A DNA stretch of 64,000 bases from Longimicrobium sp. (GCA_036377595.1 DASUYB010000143.1:58432-122431); one strand, 5' to 3'; numbered from the stretch's first letter, positions 51,309 through 59,839 are shown. Notes: generated by a model from the letters alone, not told the origin. A program made the numbers and translations.

Positions 51309-52877
51309 TTGAAGCGCGAGATCCTGATGAACACCACCGCCCGCGAGACGCGCGTCGCCATCCTCGAGGACGACGTGCTGGTCGAGCTGATGGTCGACCG
51401 CCCCGACGCGGCGCGGATGGTGGGCGACATCTACAAGGGGCGGGTCGAAGCCGTCCTCCCCGGCATCCAGGCCGCCTTCGTCGACGTGGGCACCGAGAAG
51501 GCGGCCTTCCTGCACGTCAGCGACGTGGCCCTGGACGACGACGACGAGGACGAGGAGCCCGGCTCGTCGTCCGCCGGCGACGAGGACGAGGCGGGGAACG
51601 GGGACGGTGGAGGCGGACGGCGCGGGCAGCGCTATCCCCCCATCCAGGACATCGTCAAGAAGGGTCAGGAGCTGCTGGTGCAGGTGTCGAAGGAGCCCAT
51701 CGGCACCAAGGGCCCCCGCGTCACCGCGCACATCTCCCTCCCGGGGCGCTTCCTGGTCTACATGCCGGGGAGCGACCACGTGGGCGTCTCGCGCAAGATC
51801 GAGGACCGCGAGGAGCGCGCGCGGCTGCGCGCCCTGGCCCGAGAGGCGCTGCCGCCCAAGGCCGGCGGGGTGATCGTCCGCACCGTGGGCGAGGAGCTCA
51901 CGCGCGAGACCTTCGAGCGCGAGCTGCGCAGCCTGATGCAGCTCTGGAAGCAGATCCAGAAGAAGGCCTCGCGCGCCCGCGCCCCGGCGGCGGTGCACCG
52001 CGAGGCCAAGCTGGTGGCCGGCATCATCCGCGACCTGTTCAGCCAGAAGGTCGACTCGCTGATCGTCGACTCGCAGCCGGTCTACGACGACGTGCGCGCC
52101 TACCTCGAGCAGGTCGACCCCTCGCTGATCGAGCGGGTGAAGCTGTACACCGACCCCAAGCCGCTCTTCGACGCCTACGACATCGAGAGCGAGATCCGCG
52201 ACGCCTTCCAGCGCCGGGTGAACCTCCCCTCGGGCGGCTACATCATCGTGGAGCCCACCGAGGCGCTGGTCTCCATCGACGTCAACACGGGGCGGTACAC
52301 GGGCAAGAAGGACCCCGAGAAGACGATCCTGAAGACCAACGTCGACGCGGCGCGCGAGATCGCGCGGCAGGTGCGGCTGCGCGACGTGGGCGGGATCATC
52401 GTGTGCGACTTCATCGACATGGAGACCAAGCAGAACCGCGAGAAGGTCCTGCAGGAGCTCCGCCAGCACCTGTCGCGCGACCGGGCGCGCACCAAGGCGT
52501 TCCAGGTCAGCGAGCTGGGGCTGATCGAGATGACGCGCCAGCGGGTGCGCCCCTCGCTCTACCACACGCAGACCGAGACGTGTCCCACCTGCGCGGGGAC
52601 GGGGCGCATCTTCACGCCCGAGACGGTGGTGCGGCGGATCGAGCGCGCCATCCGCCGCGCCTGGGCCGAGGGGAAGGAGAAGAACCTGGTCGTGCGCGTG
52701 CACCCCGAGGTGGCGCTCTACGTCCTGGAGCAGGAGCCGGGGTGGATCAAGGGGATGGAGAAGAGCCTGGGGATGAAGATCGCCCTGCGCGACGACCCGC
52801 TGGCCGCGCAGGACGCCTTCAGGCTCATCTCCGGCGTCAGCCACCAGGACGTCTCCTCGCGCTTCAACCTCGGCTGA
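51309..52877 (+). CDS. rng: Ribonuclease E/G family endoribonuclease
   Basis: The 522-aa start is TTG 51309 (MKREILMNTTARETRVAILEDD) behind AGGAGG. The S1 domain (residues about 35-130, GDIYKGRVEAVLPGIQAAFVDVG) is interrupted by an acidic, Gly-rich insertion of about 35 residues (DDDDEDEEPGSSSAGDEDE...). Catalytic aspartates are in VSIDVNTGRYTG and IVCDFIDMETKQNREKV. The zinc-link is CPTCAGTGRI. It lacks the long C-terminal scaffold of RNase E, so it is RNase G-like. It processes rRNA and mRNA. Confidence 0.93.
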   Translation: MKREILMNTTARETRVAILEDDVLVELMVDRPDAARMVGDIYKGRVEAVLPGIQAAFVDVGTEKAAFLHVSDVALDDDDEDEEPGSSSAGDEDEAGNGDGGGGRRGQRYPPIQDIVKKGQELLVQVSKEPIGTKGPRVTAHISLPGRFLVYMPGSDHVGVSRKIEDREERARLRALAREALPPKAGGVIVRTVGEELTRETFERELRSLMQLWKQIQKKASRARAPAAVHREAKLVAGIIRDLFSQKVDSLIVDSQPVYDDVRAYLEQVDPSLIERVKLYTDPKPLFDAYDIESEIRDAFQRRVNLPSGGYIIVEPTEALVSIDVNTGRYTGKKDPEKTILKTNVDAAREIARQVRLRDVGGIIVCDFIDMETKQNREKVLQELRQHLSRDRARTKAFQVSELGLIEMTRQRVRPSLYHTQTETCPTCAGTGRIFTPETVVRRIERAIRRAWAEGKEKNLVVRVHPEVALYVLEQEPGWIKGMEKSLGMKIALRDDPLAAQDAFRLISGVSHQDVSSRFNLG

Positions 52878-52893
52878 TCGCCGGAAACAGCAG

Positions 52894-52960
52894 GTCTCAC
52901 GCAGAGCAGCAGAGGCAGCAGAGAACTCATCTCCGCTGCCTCTGCTGCTCTGCGTGAGAC
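52894..52960. repeat. Long palindrome, CTCTGCGTGAG family, copy 7
   Basis: Arms of 31 nt (52894-52924 and 52930-52960) pair with one mismatch around a 5-nt loop (ACTCA). The arms closely resemble those at 5589, and it directly follows the RNase gene. Confidence 0.9.
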
Positions 52961-52977
52961 CATTCTTTTCGCGATGC

Positions 52978-53006
52978 TTGTTCGCCCCCTCCTTCGTTTT
53001 TATCAT
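52978..53006 (+). promoter_or_regulatory. Sigma-70-like promoter
   Basis: TTGTTC (52978-52983) and TATCAT (53001-53006), 17 nt apart, lie in an AT-richer patch 59 bp before the ATG at 53065. Confidence 0.5.
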
Positions 53007-53064
53007 CTACTCTAATGTCGCTTCGGTTGTGATGCGCTGATCCGTCTTCTGGGGACGACGTGCC

Positions 53065-54099
53065 ATGAATCGCCGCATCTGCCCGGCCCTTCTGCTGGCG
53101 ATGTGCACGTGGGCGACACTCCTGCCCGCGTCCGCACAGGTGACGCGAAACGTGGTGCCGATGAACGGGCAGGGGCCGCGCCTCCTCCTGCGCGAGGTGC
53201 TGCGGATCGGCAGCGCCGATGGCGCGCACGACAGCTTCGGCCGCGTGGCCGACGTGGCGTTCGACCGGCGCGGCCGCGTGTACGTCGCGGACGATCTCAA
53301 TCACCGCGTCGCCGTCTTCGGCCCCGACGGCCGCTTCGTCGCCACCGTGGGGCGCGAGGGCACGGGCCCGGGCGAGTTCACCAACCCCTGGCGGGTGCGC
53401 GTCGACGCCAGCGACTCGCTGTTCGTGTGGGACATGGGGGCGGCGCGGGTGTCGGTCTTCGGCCCCGACCTGCGCTACCGGCGCAGCTTCGGCACGCCGC
53501 CCTCGTGGATCGTGAACGCGATGGAGTTCCTTCCCGACGGCACCCTGCTGGTGGCCGCCTACGGCTCGGGCGAGGAGCGCCCGCTGCAGCGCCTCCGCCG
53601 CGACGGGACGCGGCTCGGCTCGCTGGGCCCGGAACTGCGGCCGGAGCGGCTGGGCGGGTTCGAGTCCAGCCTCCTGGGCGGCCCCGCCGTGCTCGACGGG
53701 CAGACGCTGGTCTACAGCAACAAGAGCCCGTACCAGGTCGATTTCTACGACCCCGCGGGGCGGCTGAAGACGCGCTGCGTGGGCCGCCCGGAATGGACCA
53801 CCCCGCCCGCCAGCGTAGTCAGCGAGCGCGGGCTCGAGCGGCGGCTGGAATGGGGCCGCTTCGTCCACGCGGCCAGTGTGCTGGCGGTGGGCCGCGGGCT
53901 GTACCTGAACGTCATCCACGACCCCCGCACCAAGCGCGAGACGCTGGACCTGCTCGACACCGCGTGCCGGCTGATCCGCCGCACCCCGCTGCGCGAGCCG
54001 GTGATGGTCGTCAGCCGCAGCGGGAACCGGATCGCCGCCATCCGCACGCTCGACTACGACGAGGTGGTGATCTACGAGCTGTCCATCTCCCCGCGTTAG
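53065..54099 (+). CDS. Secreted NHL/6-bladed beta-propeller protein
   Basis: The 344-aa protein has a signal peptide (ICPALLLAMCTWATLLPASAQ). Propeller repeats are recognisable: VADVAFDRRGRVYVADDLNHRVAVFGPDGRFVATVG, then GEFTNPWRVRVDASDSLFVWDMGAARVSVFGPDLRYRRSFG, with the F-x-x-x-G-x-x-Y-V-A-D pattern of NHL units. A lone Cys (KTRCVGRPEW) is present. Likely a periplasmic binding scaffold; partner unknown. It lies 27 bp ahead of a Cys-rich secreted protein, probably in one operon. Confidence 0.8.
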   Translation: MNRRICPALLLAMCTWATLLPASAQVTRNVVPMNGQGPRLLLREVLRIGSADGAHDSFGRVADVAFDRRGRVYVADDLNHRVAVFGPDGRFVATVGREGTGPGEFTNPWRVRVDASDSLFVWDMGAARVSVFGPDLRYRRSFGTPPSWIVNAMEFLPDGTLLVAAYGSGEERPLQRLRRDGTRLGSLGPELRPERLGGFESSLLGGPAVLDGQTLVYSNKSPYQVDFYDPAGRLKTRCVGRPEWTTPPASVVSERGLERRLEWGRFVHAASVLAVGRGLYLNVIHDPRTKRETLDLLDTACRLIRRTPLREPVMVVSRSGNRIAAIRTLDYDEVVIYELSISPR

Positions 54100-54126
54100 C
54101 CGTCTCCGCCCGTTTCGCCGGAGGAT

Positions 54127-54573
54127 ATGATGCGCCCGTGGATGAGTCTCCTTGCCGCCGCGATCGCGGTGCTCGCGTCCGCCTCCCCGTCGGCCGCGCA
54201 GACCGCGATCCGGCCGAGCGTCTGCACCATCTCGTGCGGATGCGACCGGTACGGCTGCTACTGCTCGCGCACCGGCGGCAGCGGGGGATCGTGCAAGGCC
54301 GACGCGTCGAGCTGCACCGTCACGCTCTGCGCCACGCTGCGGCCGGACTCGGGCGCGGTCCTCGCGCTCGCCGCGGACGGCTCGCTGGTGATCGTGGACA
54401 CGAAGCTCGCCGCCGGCGCGCCGCGGCTGGCCACGGTGCGCGCCAACCGGTGGCGCACCCTCTCGCGCGGCCACAGCGTGGGGGTGGACTGCGGCGGCGC
54501 CGTGGTGGCCGAGTACTTCGACGCGCGCACCGCCGCCCTGTCGCGCGCCCGCTCGCGCCGGCTGGCGATCTGA
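54127..54573 (+). CDS. Secreted cysteine-rich hypothetical protein
   Basis: The 148-aa protein starts at ATG 54127 behind GGAGGAT and has a signal peptide ending SPSAAQ. Residues 30-70 carry nine cysteines (VCTISCGCDRYGCYCSRTGG, SCKADASSCTVTLC), suggesting a disulphide-knotted module. The rest looks like a small beta domain (AVLALAADGSLVIVDTK, HSVGVDCGGAVVAEYFDA). No family recognised. It follows the propeller gene closely. Confidence 0.65.
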   Translation: MMRPWMSLLAAAIAVLASASPSAAQTAIRPSVCTISCGCDRYGCYCSRTGGSGGSCKADASSCTVTLCATLRPDSGAVLALAADGSLVIVDTKLAAGAPRLATVRANRWRTLSRGHSVGVDCGGAVVAEYFDARTAALSRARSRRLAI

Positions 54574-54582
54574 TTCAGAGAT

Positions 54583-54650
54583 CTCACGCGGAGGCGCGGA
54601 GACGCGGAAGGAAGTCCCGAATCCTCCGCGTCTCCGCGCCTCCGCGTGAG
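54583..54650. repeat. Long palindrome, CTCCGCGTGAG family, copy 8
   Basis: Perfect 26-nt arms (54583-54608 and 54625-54650) start CTCACGCGGAGGCGCGGAG. It lies just after the Cys-rich gene in the gap 54574-54908, which also holds the rplU promoter. Confidence 0.9.
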
Positions 54651-54821
54651 GCCAGGACAGCCGGTACGTGAACGGATTTTGGGGATCGGGAAGCGGGAGG
54701 GGTACATCTTCGGGCGGGGTGCGGTTAGATTGTTCGCCACGACGCCGCCTCTGGAGCCACGGACGGACGCCCGGGAGGCGACTTCACCGCGTCGGCGCTG
54801 GATTTTGCGGGGGTGCCGGGG

Positions 54822-54850
54822 TTGACGAAACCGGTAAATCCTGCGATATT
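54822..54850 (+). promoter_or_regulatory. Promoter of the rplU-rpmA operon
   Basis: TTGACG (54822-54827) and GATATT (54845-54850), 17 nt apart, precede rplU by 58 bp in an AT-richer stretch. Confidence 0.6.
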
Positions 54851-54908
54851 CAGCGTCTTGTTTTGTTTCGGGCAAGTTCCGTCCGCCAATCGGGAGTATC
54901 GGAACCCA

Positions 54909-55223
54909 ATGTACGCCATCGTCCGCATCGGCGGTCACCAGTATCGCGCCGAGCCGGGGAAGACCCTGCGAATCCAGTCGCTCGACACCGAGCCGGGCCA
55001 GACCATCCAGTTCGACCAGGTGCTGCTCGGCGCCGACGGCGACACCATCAAGGTGGGCACGCCGGTGGTGGACGGGGCGAGCATCACGGCCGAGGTGGTC
55101 CGCCACGGCAGGGGCGAGAAGATCACCATCTTCAAGCACAAGCGCCGCAAGAACTACCGCCGCAAGCAGGGCCACCGGCAGGGGTTCACCGAGGTGTGCG
55201 TGAACGACATCAGCCTCGGCTGA
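54909..55223 (+). CDS. rplU: 50S ribosomal protein L21
   Basis: The 104-aa protein starts at ATG 54909 ([26 protein letters not shown]); an upstream in-frame extension is rejected because L21 starts with this motif. It has the standard features [30 protein letters not shown] and the basic C-terminus [26 protein letters not shown]. It binds 23S rRNA near L20 and is paired with rpmA as in most bacteria. Confidence 0.97.
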   Translation: MYAIVRIGGHQYRAEPGKTLRIQSLDTEPGQTIQFDQVLLGADGDTIKVGTPVVDGASITAEVVRHGRGEKITIFKHKRRKNYRRKQGHRQGFTEVCVNDISLG

Positions 55224-55236
55224 AGGAGGAGTTGAA

Positions 55237-55539
55237 ATGGCTCACAAGAAAGGTGGCGGGTCTACCCGCAACGGCCGCGATTCGAACGCCCAGCGCCTGG
55301 GCGTGAAGAAGTACGGCGGCGAGCGCGTGCTGGCCGGGAACATCCTGGTCCGGCAGCGCGGCACCAAGTTCCACGCGGGCGAGAACGTCCGCCGCGCCAA
55401 CGACGACACCCTGTTCGCCCTGGTCGACGGGATCGTGCAGTTCGGCCGCAAGGACAAGACGCGCAAGAAGGTCTCCGTGATCCCGCTCGAGGCGCTGGCC
55501 GCGGGCGAGGCGCCGGCCCCCGAGGCCAACGCGGACTGA
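55237..55539 (+). CDS. rpmA: 50S ribosomal protein L27
   Basis: The 100-aa protein begins [29 protein letters not shown], the conserved L27 start, behind [27 protein letters not shown] and [14 protein letters not shown] complete the family. The N-terminus reaches the peptidyl-transferase centre. It has a short Ala/Glu/Pro-rich tail. It needs no Firmicutes-type N-terminal cleavage, since the AHKKGG start is direct. Confidence 0.97.
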   Translation: MAHKKGGGSTRNGRDSNAQRLGVKKYGGERVLAGNILVRQRGTKFHAGENVRRANDDTLFALVDGIVQFGRKDKTRKKVSVIPLEALAAGEAPAPEANAD

Positions 55540-55561
55540 CCTCCGCCGTCGTCGAGATTTG

Positions 55562-55594
55562 AACGCCGCTCCGGCATTGCGCCGGGGCGGCGTT
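55562..55594 (+). terminator. Terminator of the rplU-rpmA operon
   Basis: AACGCCGCTCCGGC pairs with GCCGGGGCGGCGTT with one mismatch, loop ATTGC, followed by TCTG. Confidence 0.7.
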
Positions 55595-55749
55595 TCTGCA
55601 TCAGGTCCCGTGGACGGAACGGACGAGGCTTCCCCCTTGCTCCATCCGCCGCCGGGTGCGATGGTTAACGCTCACTTTCGGTAGCTTTCTACCGGCCCCC
55701 GGCGAGTTCCGCCACCGCGTCTCCGAATTTCCCACCGTCTCCAGTTCCC

Positions 55750-56199
55750 ATGCAAGCATGGCTGTTGTGGGCGCTCGCGGCCGTCGTCCTGCTGATCGCC
55801 GAGGCGCTCACCGGGACGCTGTTCCTGATCGCCCTGGCCGCGGCCGCGGTGGCGCCCGCCGTGGCCGCCGCGCTGGGGGCGGGCCTGGTGGCGCAGCTGG
55901 CGGTGTTCGGCGCGGCCGCCCTCCTCTCGCTGCTCAAGGCGCGGCCGCTGTTCGGGGCGCTCCTCCACCCCGCGTCGCAACAGGTGGCGACGAACGTCGC
56001 CGCGCTCCCCGGCGCGGTGGGACTGGTGCTGGAGCCGGTGCGCGATGCCCACCGCGCGGGGCGCGTGACGGTGGGCGGCGACGACTGGCGCGCGGTGACG
56101 GCGGACGGGAGCGCGCTGGACGCGGGAGAGCAGGTGGTGGTGCTCGACGTACAGGGGGTGACGCTGACGGTCGCCCGGTATCCTCAGCAGGAGATCTGA
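55750..56199 (+). CDS. NfeD family membrane protein
   Basis: The 149-aa short NfeD has a first membrane helix (WLLWALAAVVLLIAEALTGTLFLIALAAAAVAPAV) and a second (GAGLVAQLAVFGAAALLSLL). A cytoplasmic OB-fold follows: NVAALPGAVGLVLEPVRDAHRAGRVTVGGDDWRAVTADG. It lies 3 nt upstream of the SPFH gene, the standard NfeD-stomatin pair. They form membrane-microdomain assemblies; the precise role is uncertain. Confidence 0.9.
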   Translation: MQAWLLWALAAVVLLIAEALTGTLFLIALAAAAVAPAVAAALGAGLVAQLAVFGAAALLSLLKARPLFGALLHPASQQVATNVAALPGAVGLVLEPVRDAHRAGRVTVGGDDWRAVTADGSALDAGEQVVVLDVQGVTLTVARYPQQEI

Positions 56200-56202
56200 A
56201 TC

Positions 56203-57279
56203 ATGTCCGTTTTCCTTCTCGTCGTGGCGCTGGTGGTGTTCGCGGTGGTGATGGTGGCCATGGGCTTCACCGTGGTGCAGCAGGCGGAGACGATGGTGAT
56301 CGAGCGGCTGGGCCGCTATCATCGCACGCTCGACTCGGGGATCAACGTGATCATCCCCCTCATCGACCAGCCCCGCCGCATCCACTGGCGCTTCACCACC
56401 GAGATCAACGGGCAGATCATCCACCGGAAGAGCACGTCGAGCAAGATCGACCTGCGCGAGCAGCTGTACGACTTCCCGCGGCAGAACGTGATCACGCGCG
56501 ACAACGTGGCCACGGAGATCAACGCGATGATCTACTTCCAGATCACCGACCCGCGGCGCGCCGTGTACGAGATCGCCGACCTCCCCGGCGCCATCGAGAA
56601 GCTGACCCAGACCAGCCTGCGCAACGTGGTGGGCGAGATGGACCTGGACGAGCTGCTCTCCTCGCGCGACAAGGTCAACACCGCGCTGCGCCAGATCCTC
56701 GACACCGCCAGCGACAAGTGGGGCGTCAAGGTCAACCGGGTGGAGATCCAGGACATCAACCCCCCGCCCGAGATCCGCCACGCCATGGAGAAGCAGATGC
56801 GCGCCGAGCGCGACAAGCGCGCGGCGGTGCTGACGGCCGAGGCGGCCAAGCAGAGCGCCATCCTCGAGGCCGAGGGGATGCGCGAGGCGCAGATCGCGCG
56901 CGCCACCGGCGAGCAGAAGGCACGCATCATGGCGGCCGAGGCCGAGGCGCAGGCGCGGGTGCGGGTGGCGCAGGCCGAGGCCGAGGCCATCCGGCTGATC
57001 TCCGACTCGCTGGGCGGCCCCGCCGCCAACCCGGCCGCCTACCTCATCGGCGTGCGCTACGTCGACGCGCTGAAGTCGATGGGCGACGGTTCGGCGGAGA
57101 AGATCGTCTACCTCCCCTACGAGGCCGCGGGGCTGATGGCGTCGGTGGGCGGGCTGCGCGAGCTGATCGCCGGCCCGGGCGCGGGCGCCCCGGACCCGAG
57201 GGCCGCCGCGCCCCGCGCCGCGCCGCCGCACCTGCGCGTTCCCATCGCCGCCGTGCCCGAGCCGAAGCCCGGGTCGTAG
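56203..57279 (+). CDS. SPFH/Band 7 (stomatin/QmcA-like) protein
   Basis: The 358-aa protein has an N-terminal membrane segment (FLLVVALVVFAVVMVAMGFTV). The Band 7 domain (residues 25-190) reads VVQQAETMVIERLGRYHRTLDSGINVIIPLIDQPRRI. Next comes a long coiled coil rich in Ala and Glu (RDKRAAVLTAEAAKQSAILEAEGMREAQIARATGEQKARIMAAEAEAQ), then a Pro/Ala-rich tail. Such proteins oligomerise into cages at the inner membrane and often partner NfeD. Confidence 0.93.
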   Translation: MSVFLLVVALVVFAVVMVAMGFTVVQQAETMVIERLGRYHRTLDSGINVIIPLIDQPRRIHWRFTTEINGQIIHRKSTSSKIDLREQLYDFPRQNVITRDNVATEINAMIYFQITDPRRAVYEIADLPGAIEKLTQTSLRNVVGEMDLDELLSSRDKVNTALRQILDTASDKWGVKVNRVEIQDINPPPEIRHAMEKQMRAERDKRAAVLTAEAAKQSAILEAEGMREAQIARATGEQKARIMAAEAEAQARVRVAQAEAEAIRLISDSLGGPAANPAAYLIGVRYVDALKSMGDGSAEKIVYLPYEAAGLMASVGGLRELIAGPGAGAPDPRAAAPRAAPPHLRVPIAAVPEPKPGS

Positions 57280-57297
57280 CCTTCGCCGACGGGGAGA

Positions 57298-57330
57298 AGC
57301 GCCGCTCCGGCACCCGGCCGGGGCGGCGCT
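57298..57330 (+). terminator. Terminator of the nfeD-SPFH operon
   Basis: AGCGCCGC-CCGG and CCGG-GCGGCGCT form a stem with bulges, followed by CCGTCTTCC. Confidence 0.6.
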
Positions 57331-57430
57331 CCGTCTTCCGTCTCCTCCGGCGTTCGCCCCCGTGCGAAACGGCGCGCCGACGGCTAGAATCCTGCATCGG
57401 CAGCGTATGCCACCGACGAGATCGGAAGCT

Positions 57431-57462
57431 CCGACCCGGCCGAGAGAAACCGGCCGGGTCGG
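57431..57462 (+). promoter_or_regulatory. Leader hairpin (possible attenuator) before the aminotransferase gene
   Basis: A perfect 12-bp stem (CCGACCCGGCCG / CGGCCGGGTCGG) with the loop AGAGAAAC is followed by TGTTCCTT, 30 bp before the ATG at 57493. A TAGAAT box lies at 57383, so the hairpin probably sits inside the mRNA leader. Confidence 0.5.
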
Positions 57463-57492
57463 TGTTCCTTGCACCCACGATCCGCTCCACCG

Positions 57493-58737
57493 ATGACCGA
57501 CATCTCTCCGGCCGCCGACTGGCCGCCGCGCTCCGCCGCCGACTTCCCCCGGCTGTCCGGGCTTCCCGCCTACGTGTTCGCGCAGGTGAACGCCGAGAAG
57601 GCCGAGCGCATCGCCGCCGGCGAGGACGTGATCGACCTTGGGATGGGGAACCCTGACCTGGGCACCCCCGGCCACATCGTTGACGAGCTGGTGGCCAACG
57701 CGGCCGATGCCAGGAACCACCGCTACAGCGCCAGCCGGGGGATCCACGGCCTGCGCGAGGCGATGGCCGAGCACTATGCCCGCCGCTACGGCGTGACGGT
57801 GGATCCCGAGACGCAGGTGGTGGTCACCATCGGCGCCAAGGAGGGGATCGCGCACCTGATGCTGGCGCTGCTCGACAGCGGCGACACGGTGATCGTTCCC
57901 TCGCCCGCGTACCCCATCCACTACTACTCGGTGGTGTTCGCCGGCGGGCACGTGCACTCCATCCCCCTGGTGGGCGACGAGGACGGCTACGTGGTGGGCG
58001 ATGCGCTCCTCTCCGCCGTCGAGGCCGCGTGCGCGTCGACCTGGCCGCGGCCCAAGGCGCTCGTCCTCTCCTTCCCCAACAACCCCACCACGCTCAGCGC
58101 CACGCCCGAGTTGCTGGAGCGCGCGGTGGAGCTCTGCCGGCGCGAGCGGCTGCTGCTGGTGCATGACTTCGCCTACGCCGACTTCTCGTTCGGCGACGAA
58201 GAGCCGCCCAGCCTGCTGCAGGTGCCGGGCGCGATGGACGTGGGCGTCGAGTTCTTCTCGATGTCGAAGAGCTACTGCATGGCGGGATGGCGGGTGGGGT
58301 TCTGCGTGGGGAACACCGCGATGGTGCAGGCGCTCACCAAGATCAAGAGCTACCTGGACTACGGGATCTTCCAGCCGATCCAGATCGCCGCGGCGCACGC
58401 GCTGCGCGCCGGGCAGGAGTGCGTGGGCGAGACGCGCGAGGTGTACCGCCGCCGCGCCGAGGCGCTCGTCGGCGAGCTGCACCGCGCGGGGTGGCCCGTG
58501 CCCCCGCCGCGCGCCACCATGTTCGTGTGGGCGCCCATCCCTGGCGAGTACCTGCACATGGGAAGCATGGAGTTCGCGCGCCACCTCCTGCGCGAGGCCG
58601 GCGTGGTGGTTTCCCCCGGCGTGGGCTTCGGGCGCGAGGGCGAGGGGCACGTGCGCTTCGCGCTGATCGAGCCCGAGGACCGGCTGCGCGAGGCGGGCGA
58701 GCGGATCGCCAGGGCGCTGCGGCGGAAGGCGGCGTAG
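57493..58737 (+). CDS. Class I/II aminotransferase (alanine transaminase AlaC-like)
   Basis: The 414-aa protein starts at ATG 57493 (MTDISPAADWPPRSAAD). It is a fold-type I PLP enzyme: IDLGMGNPDLGTPGHIVDELV, HRYSASRGIHGLREAMAEHYARRYGV, LSFPNNPTTLSATPELL, LVHDFAYADFSFGD, and the PLP lysine in FFSMSKSYCMAGWRVGFCVGN. This motif set is closest to the glutamate-pyruvate aminotransferases of the AlaC group. A C-terminal GVVVSPGVGFGREGEGHVRFALIEPEDRL is intact. It probably interconverts alanine and pyruvate. Confidence 0.9.
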   Translation: MTDISPAADWPPRSAADFPRLSGLPAYVFAQVNAEKAERIAAGEDVIDLGMGNPDLGTPGHIVDELVANAADARNHRYSASRGIHGLREAMAEHYARRYGVTVDPETQVVVTIGAKEGIAHLMLALLDSGDTVIVPSPAYPIHYYSVVFAGGHVHSIPLVGDEDGYVVGDALLSAVEAACASTWPRPKALVLSFPNNPTTLSATPELLERAVELCRRERLLLVHDFAYADFSFGDEEPPSLLQVPGAMDVGVEFFSMSKSYCMAGWRVGFCVGNTAMVQALTKIKSYLDYGIFQPIQIAAAHALRAGQECVGETREVYRRRAEALVGELHRAGWPVPPPRATMFVWAPIPGEYLHMGSMEFARHLLREAGVVVSPGVGFGREGEGHVRFALIEPEDRLREAGERIARALRRKAA

Positions 58738-59314
58738 CGGGCGGCGAGACCAGGCGCGGAGCCTGGCGTCCGGGACATGCGTGTCCCACTCCTCCCACAC
58801 CGTACGCTCCCGGGCGGCGGGGACGAGCCCGGCGCGGCGCGCCGGCGTCCCCGCGCCTCCCGCTGGAGATTCGCCGGATGGGAGCGGCGGCCGCGACGCG
58901 GGCTTCCGCCCGGCGGGTGCGGGTGCGGCGGTCGCGAGTCTCCGAACCCCAACTCCCGTCAGGTGTTTGCGCCCGCTGGGGCCGGTCGGCGTGCGGCAGA
59001 TCCATTTAGCGGCGCCAGAGGCGAGGCGCACCCGCCCCGTTGTACCCGCTTGCCCCAACTGCGCCGCTGACTTGTGGCAGTTGACCAGAGTCTGTATAAT
59101 ATTGCCGTCACACCCCTTGCGCGCCGGACCCCGGCGGCGGGAAGCAGTTGACACACCGCCGGCCGCCCCTCCGGTACGCCCCGCGGTGGTCGTTTGAACG
59201 GCGGATCCCCCGGCATCCCTCCGGCTCTCCGCCCCTTCAGCTTTTCCGCCTTCGCACGCCTCCACTCGGCGCCTGTCGCCGAGACGCATCCACTTCCGCA
59301 GTGAGTCGTACCCC
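58738..59314. other. Long intergenic region with promoters before the cohesin gene
   Basis: Two small hairpins follow the aminotransferase gene (CCAGGC..GCCTGG at 58750-58766; GGGACA..TGTCCC at 58772-58787). Near the other end a strong promoter is visible: TTGTGG (59072-59077), 17 nt, TATAAT (59095-59100). A second TTGACA lies at 59148-59153 without a clear -10 box. No coding potential was convincing in between. Confidence 0.55.
59072..59100 (+). promoter_or_regulatory. Sigma-70-like promoter of the cohesin-dockerin operon
   Basis: TTGTGG (59072-59077) and a perfect TATAAT (59095-59100) are 17 nt apart. The start codon at 59315 lies about 210 nt downstream, giving a long leader. Confidence 0.65.
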
Positions 59315-59818
59315 ATGGCAAACACGCGTAGTCGGTTCCGCTGGCTGGCAACCGCCGCCGCCATCGCGTCGCTCGCCGCATGCACCGACGCCAATCCCAA
59401 CGGCGACGGGCTGCCCACCGACGCGGGCGCGGGGCTGTACCCGCACATGACGGTGTCCACCAGCAAGGGCACGGCCAACGTGGACCTGGGCCTGCGCCAG
59501 GTGCCCGGCGGGCTGACCCTGGCCAGCTACCAGGGCGAGGTGGTGTTCGACCCGCAGGCGCTGTCGCTGCAGAGCGCCGACCTTCCCGAAGGGGTGATCG
59601 GCGACGCCAACGAAGTGTCGCCCGGGCACATCCGCTTCGCCGGCATGGCGCTCGACGGGACCGAGGGCGCGCAGCTGCTGCGGATGCGCTTCACCGCCAA
59701 GGGCGCGGTCACCCGCGAGACGTTCCGGGTGACCTTCGAGGAGGTGACCGACGCCACCGAGTACGCCGACGTCACGGCGCAGGTGAAGAACGGCACCCTC
59801 CTCTACCAGCAGCGCTGA
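59315..59818 (+). CDS. Cohesin-domain lipoprotein
   Basis: The 167-aa protein has a lipoprotein signal (WLATAAAIASLAAC, lipobox Cys 23) and a linker, then one cohesin-like beta-sandwich: VDLGLRQVPGGLTLASYQGEVVFDPQALSLQSADL ... GHIRFAGMALDGTEGAQLLRMRFTAKG ... VTFEEVTDATEYADV. The pattern of strand, Y-x-G-x-x-x-F-D-P-x-x-L, then the late G-x-x-x-L-x-x-x-x-F fits cohesins, which bind dockerins. The next gene, 70 bp downstream, encodes a dockerin. It probably sits in the outer membrane as an anchor; that is inference. Confidence 0.78.
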   Translation: MANTRSRFRWLATAAAIASLAACTDANPNGDGLPTDAGAGLYPHMTVSTSKGTANVDLGLRQVPGGLTLASYQGEVVFDPQALSLQSADLPEGVIGDANEVSPGHIRFAGMALDGTEGAQLLRMRFTAKGAVTRETFRVTFEEVTDATEYADVTAQVKNGTLLYQQR

Positions 59819-59839
59819 GAACCCTCTCGCCTTCCTTAC

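Noticed and set aside
55672..59478. 1268-aa open frame on the minus strand
   Set aside because: It spans nfeD, the SPFH gene, the aminotransferase and a gap in antisense; low-complexity translation typical of GC-rich shadows.
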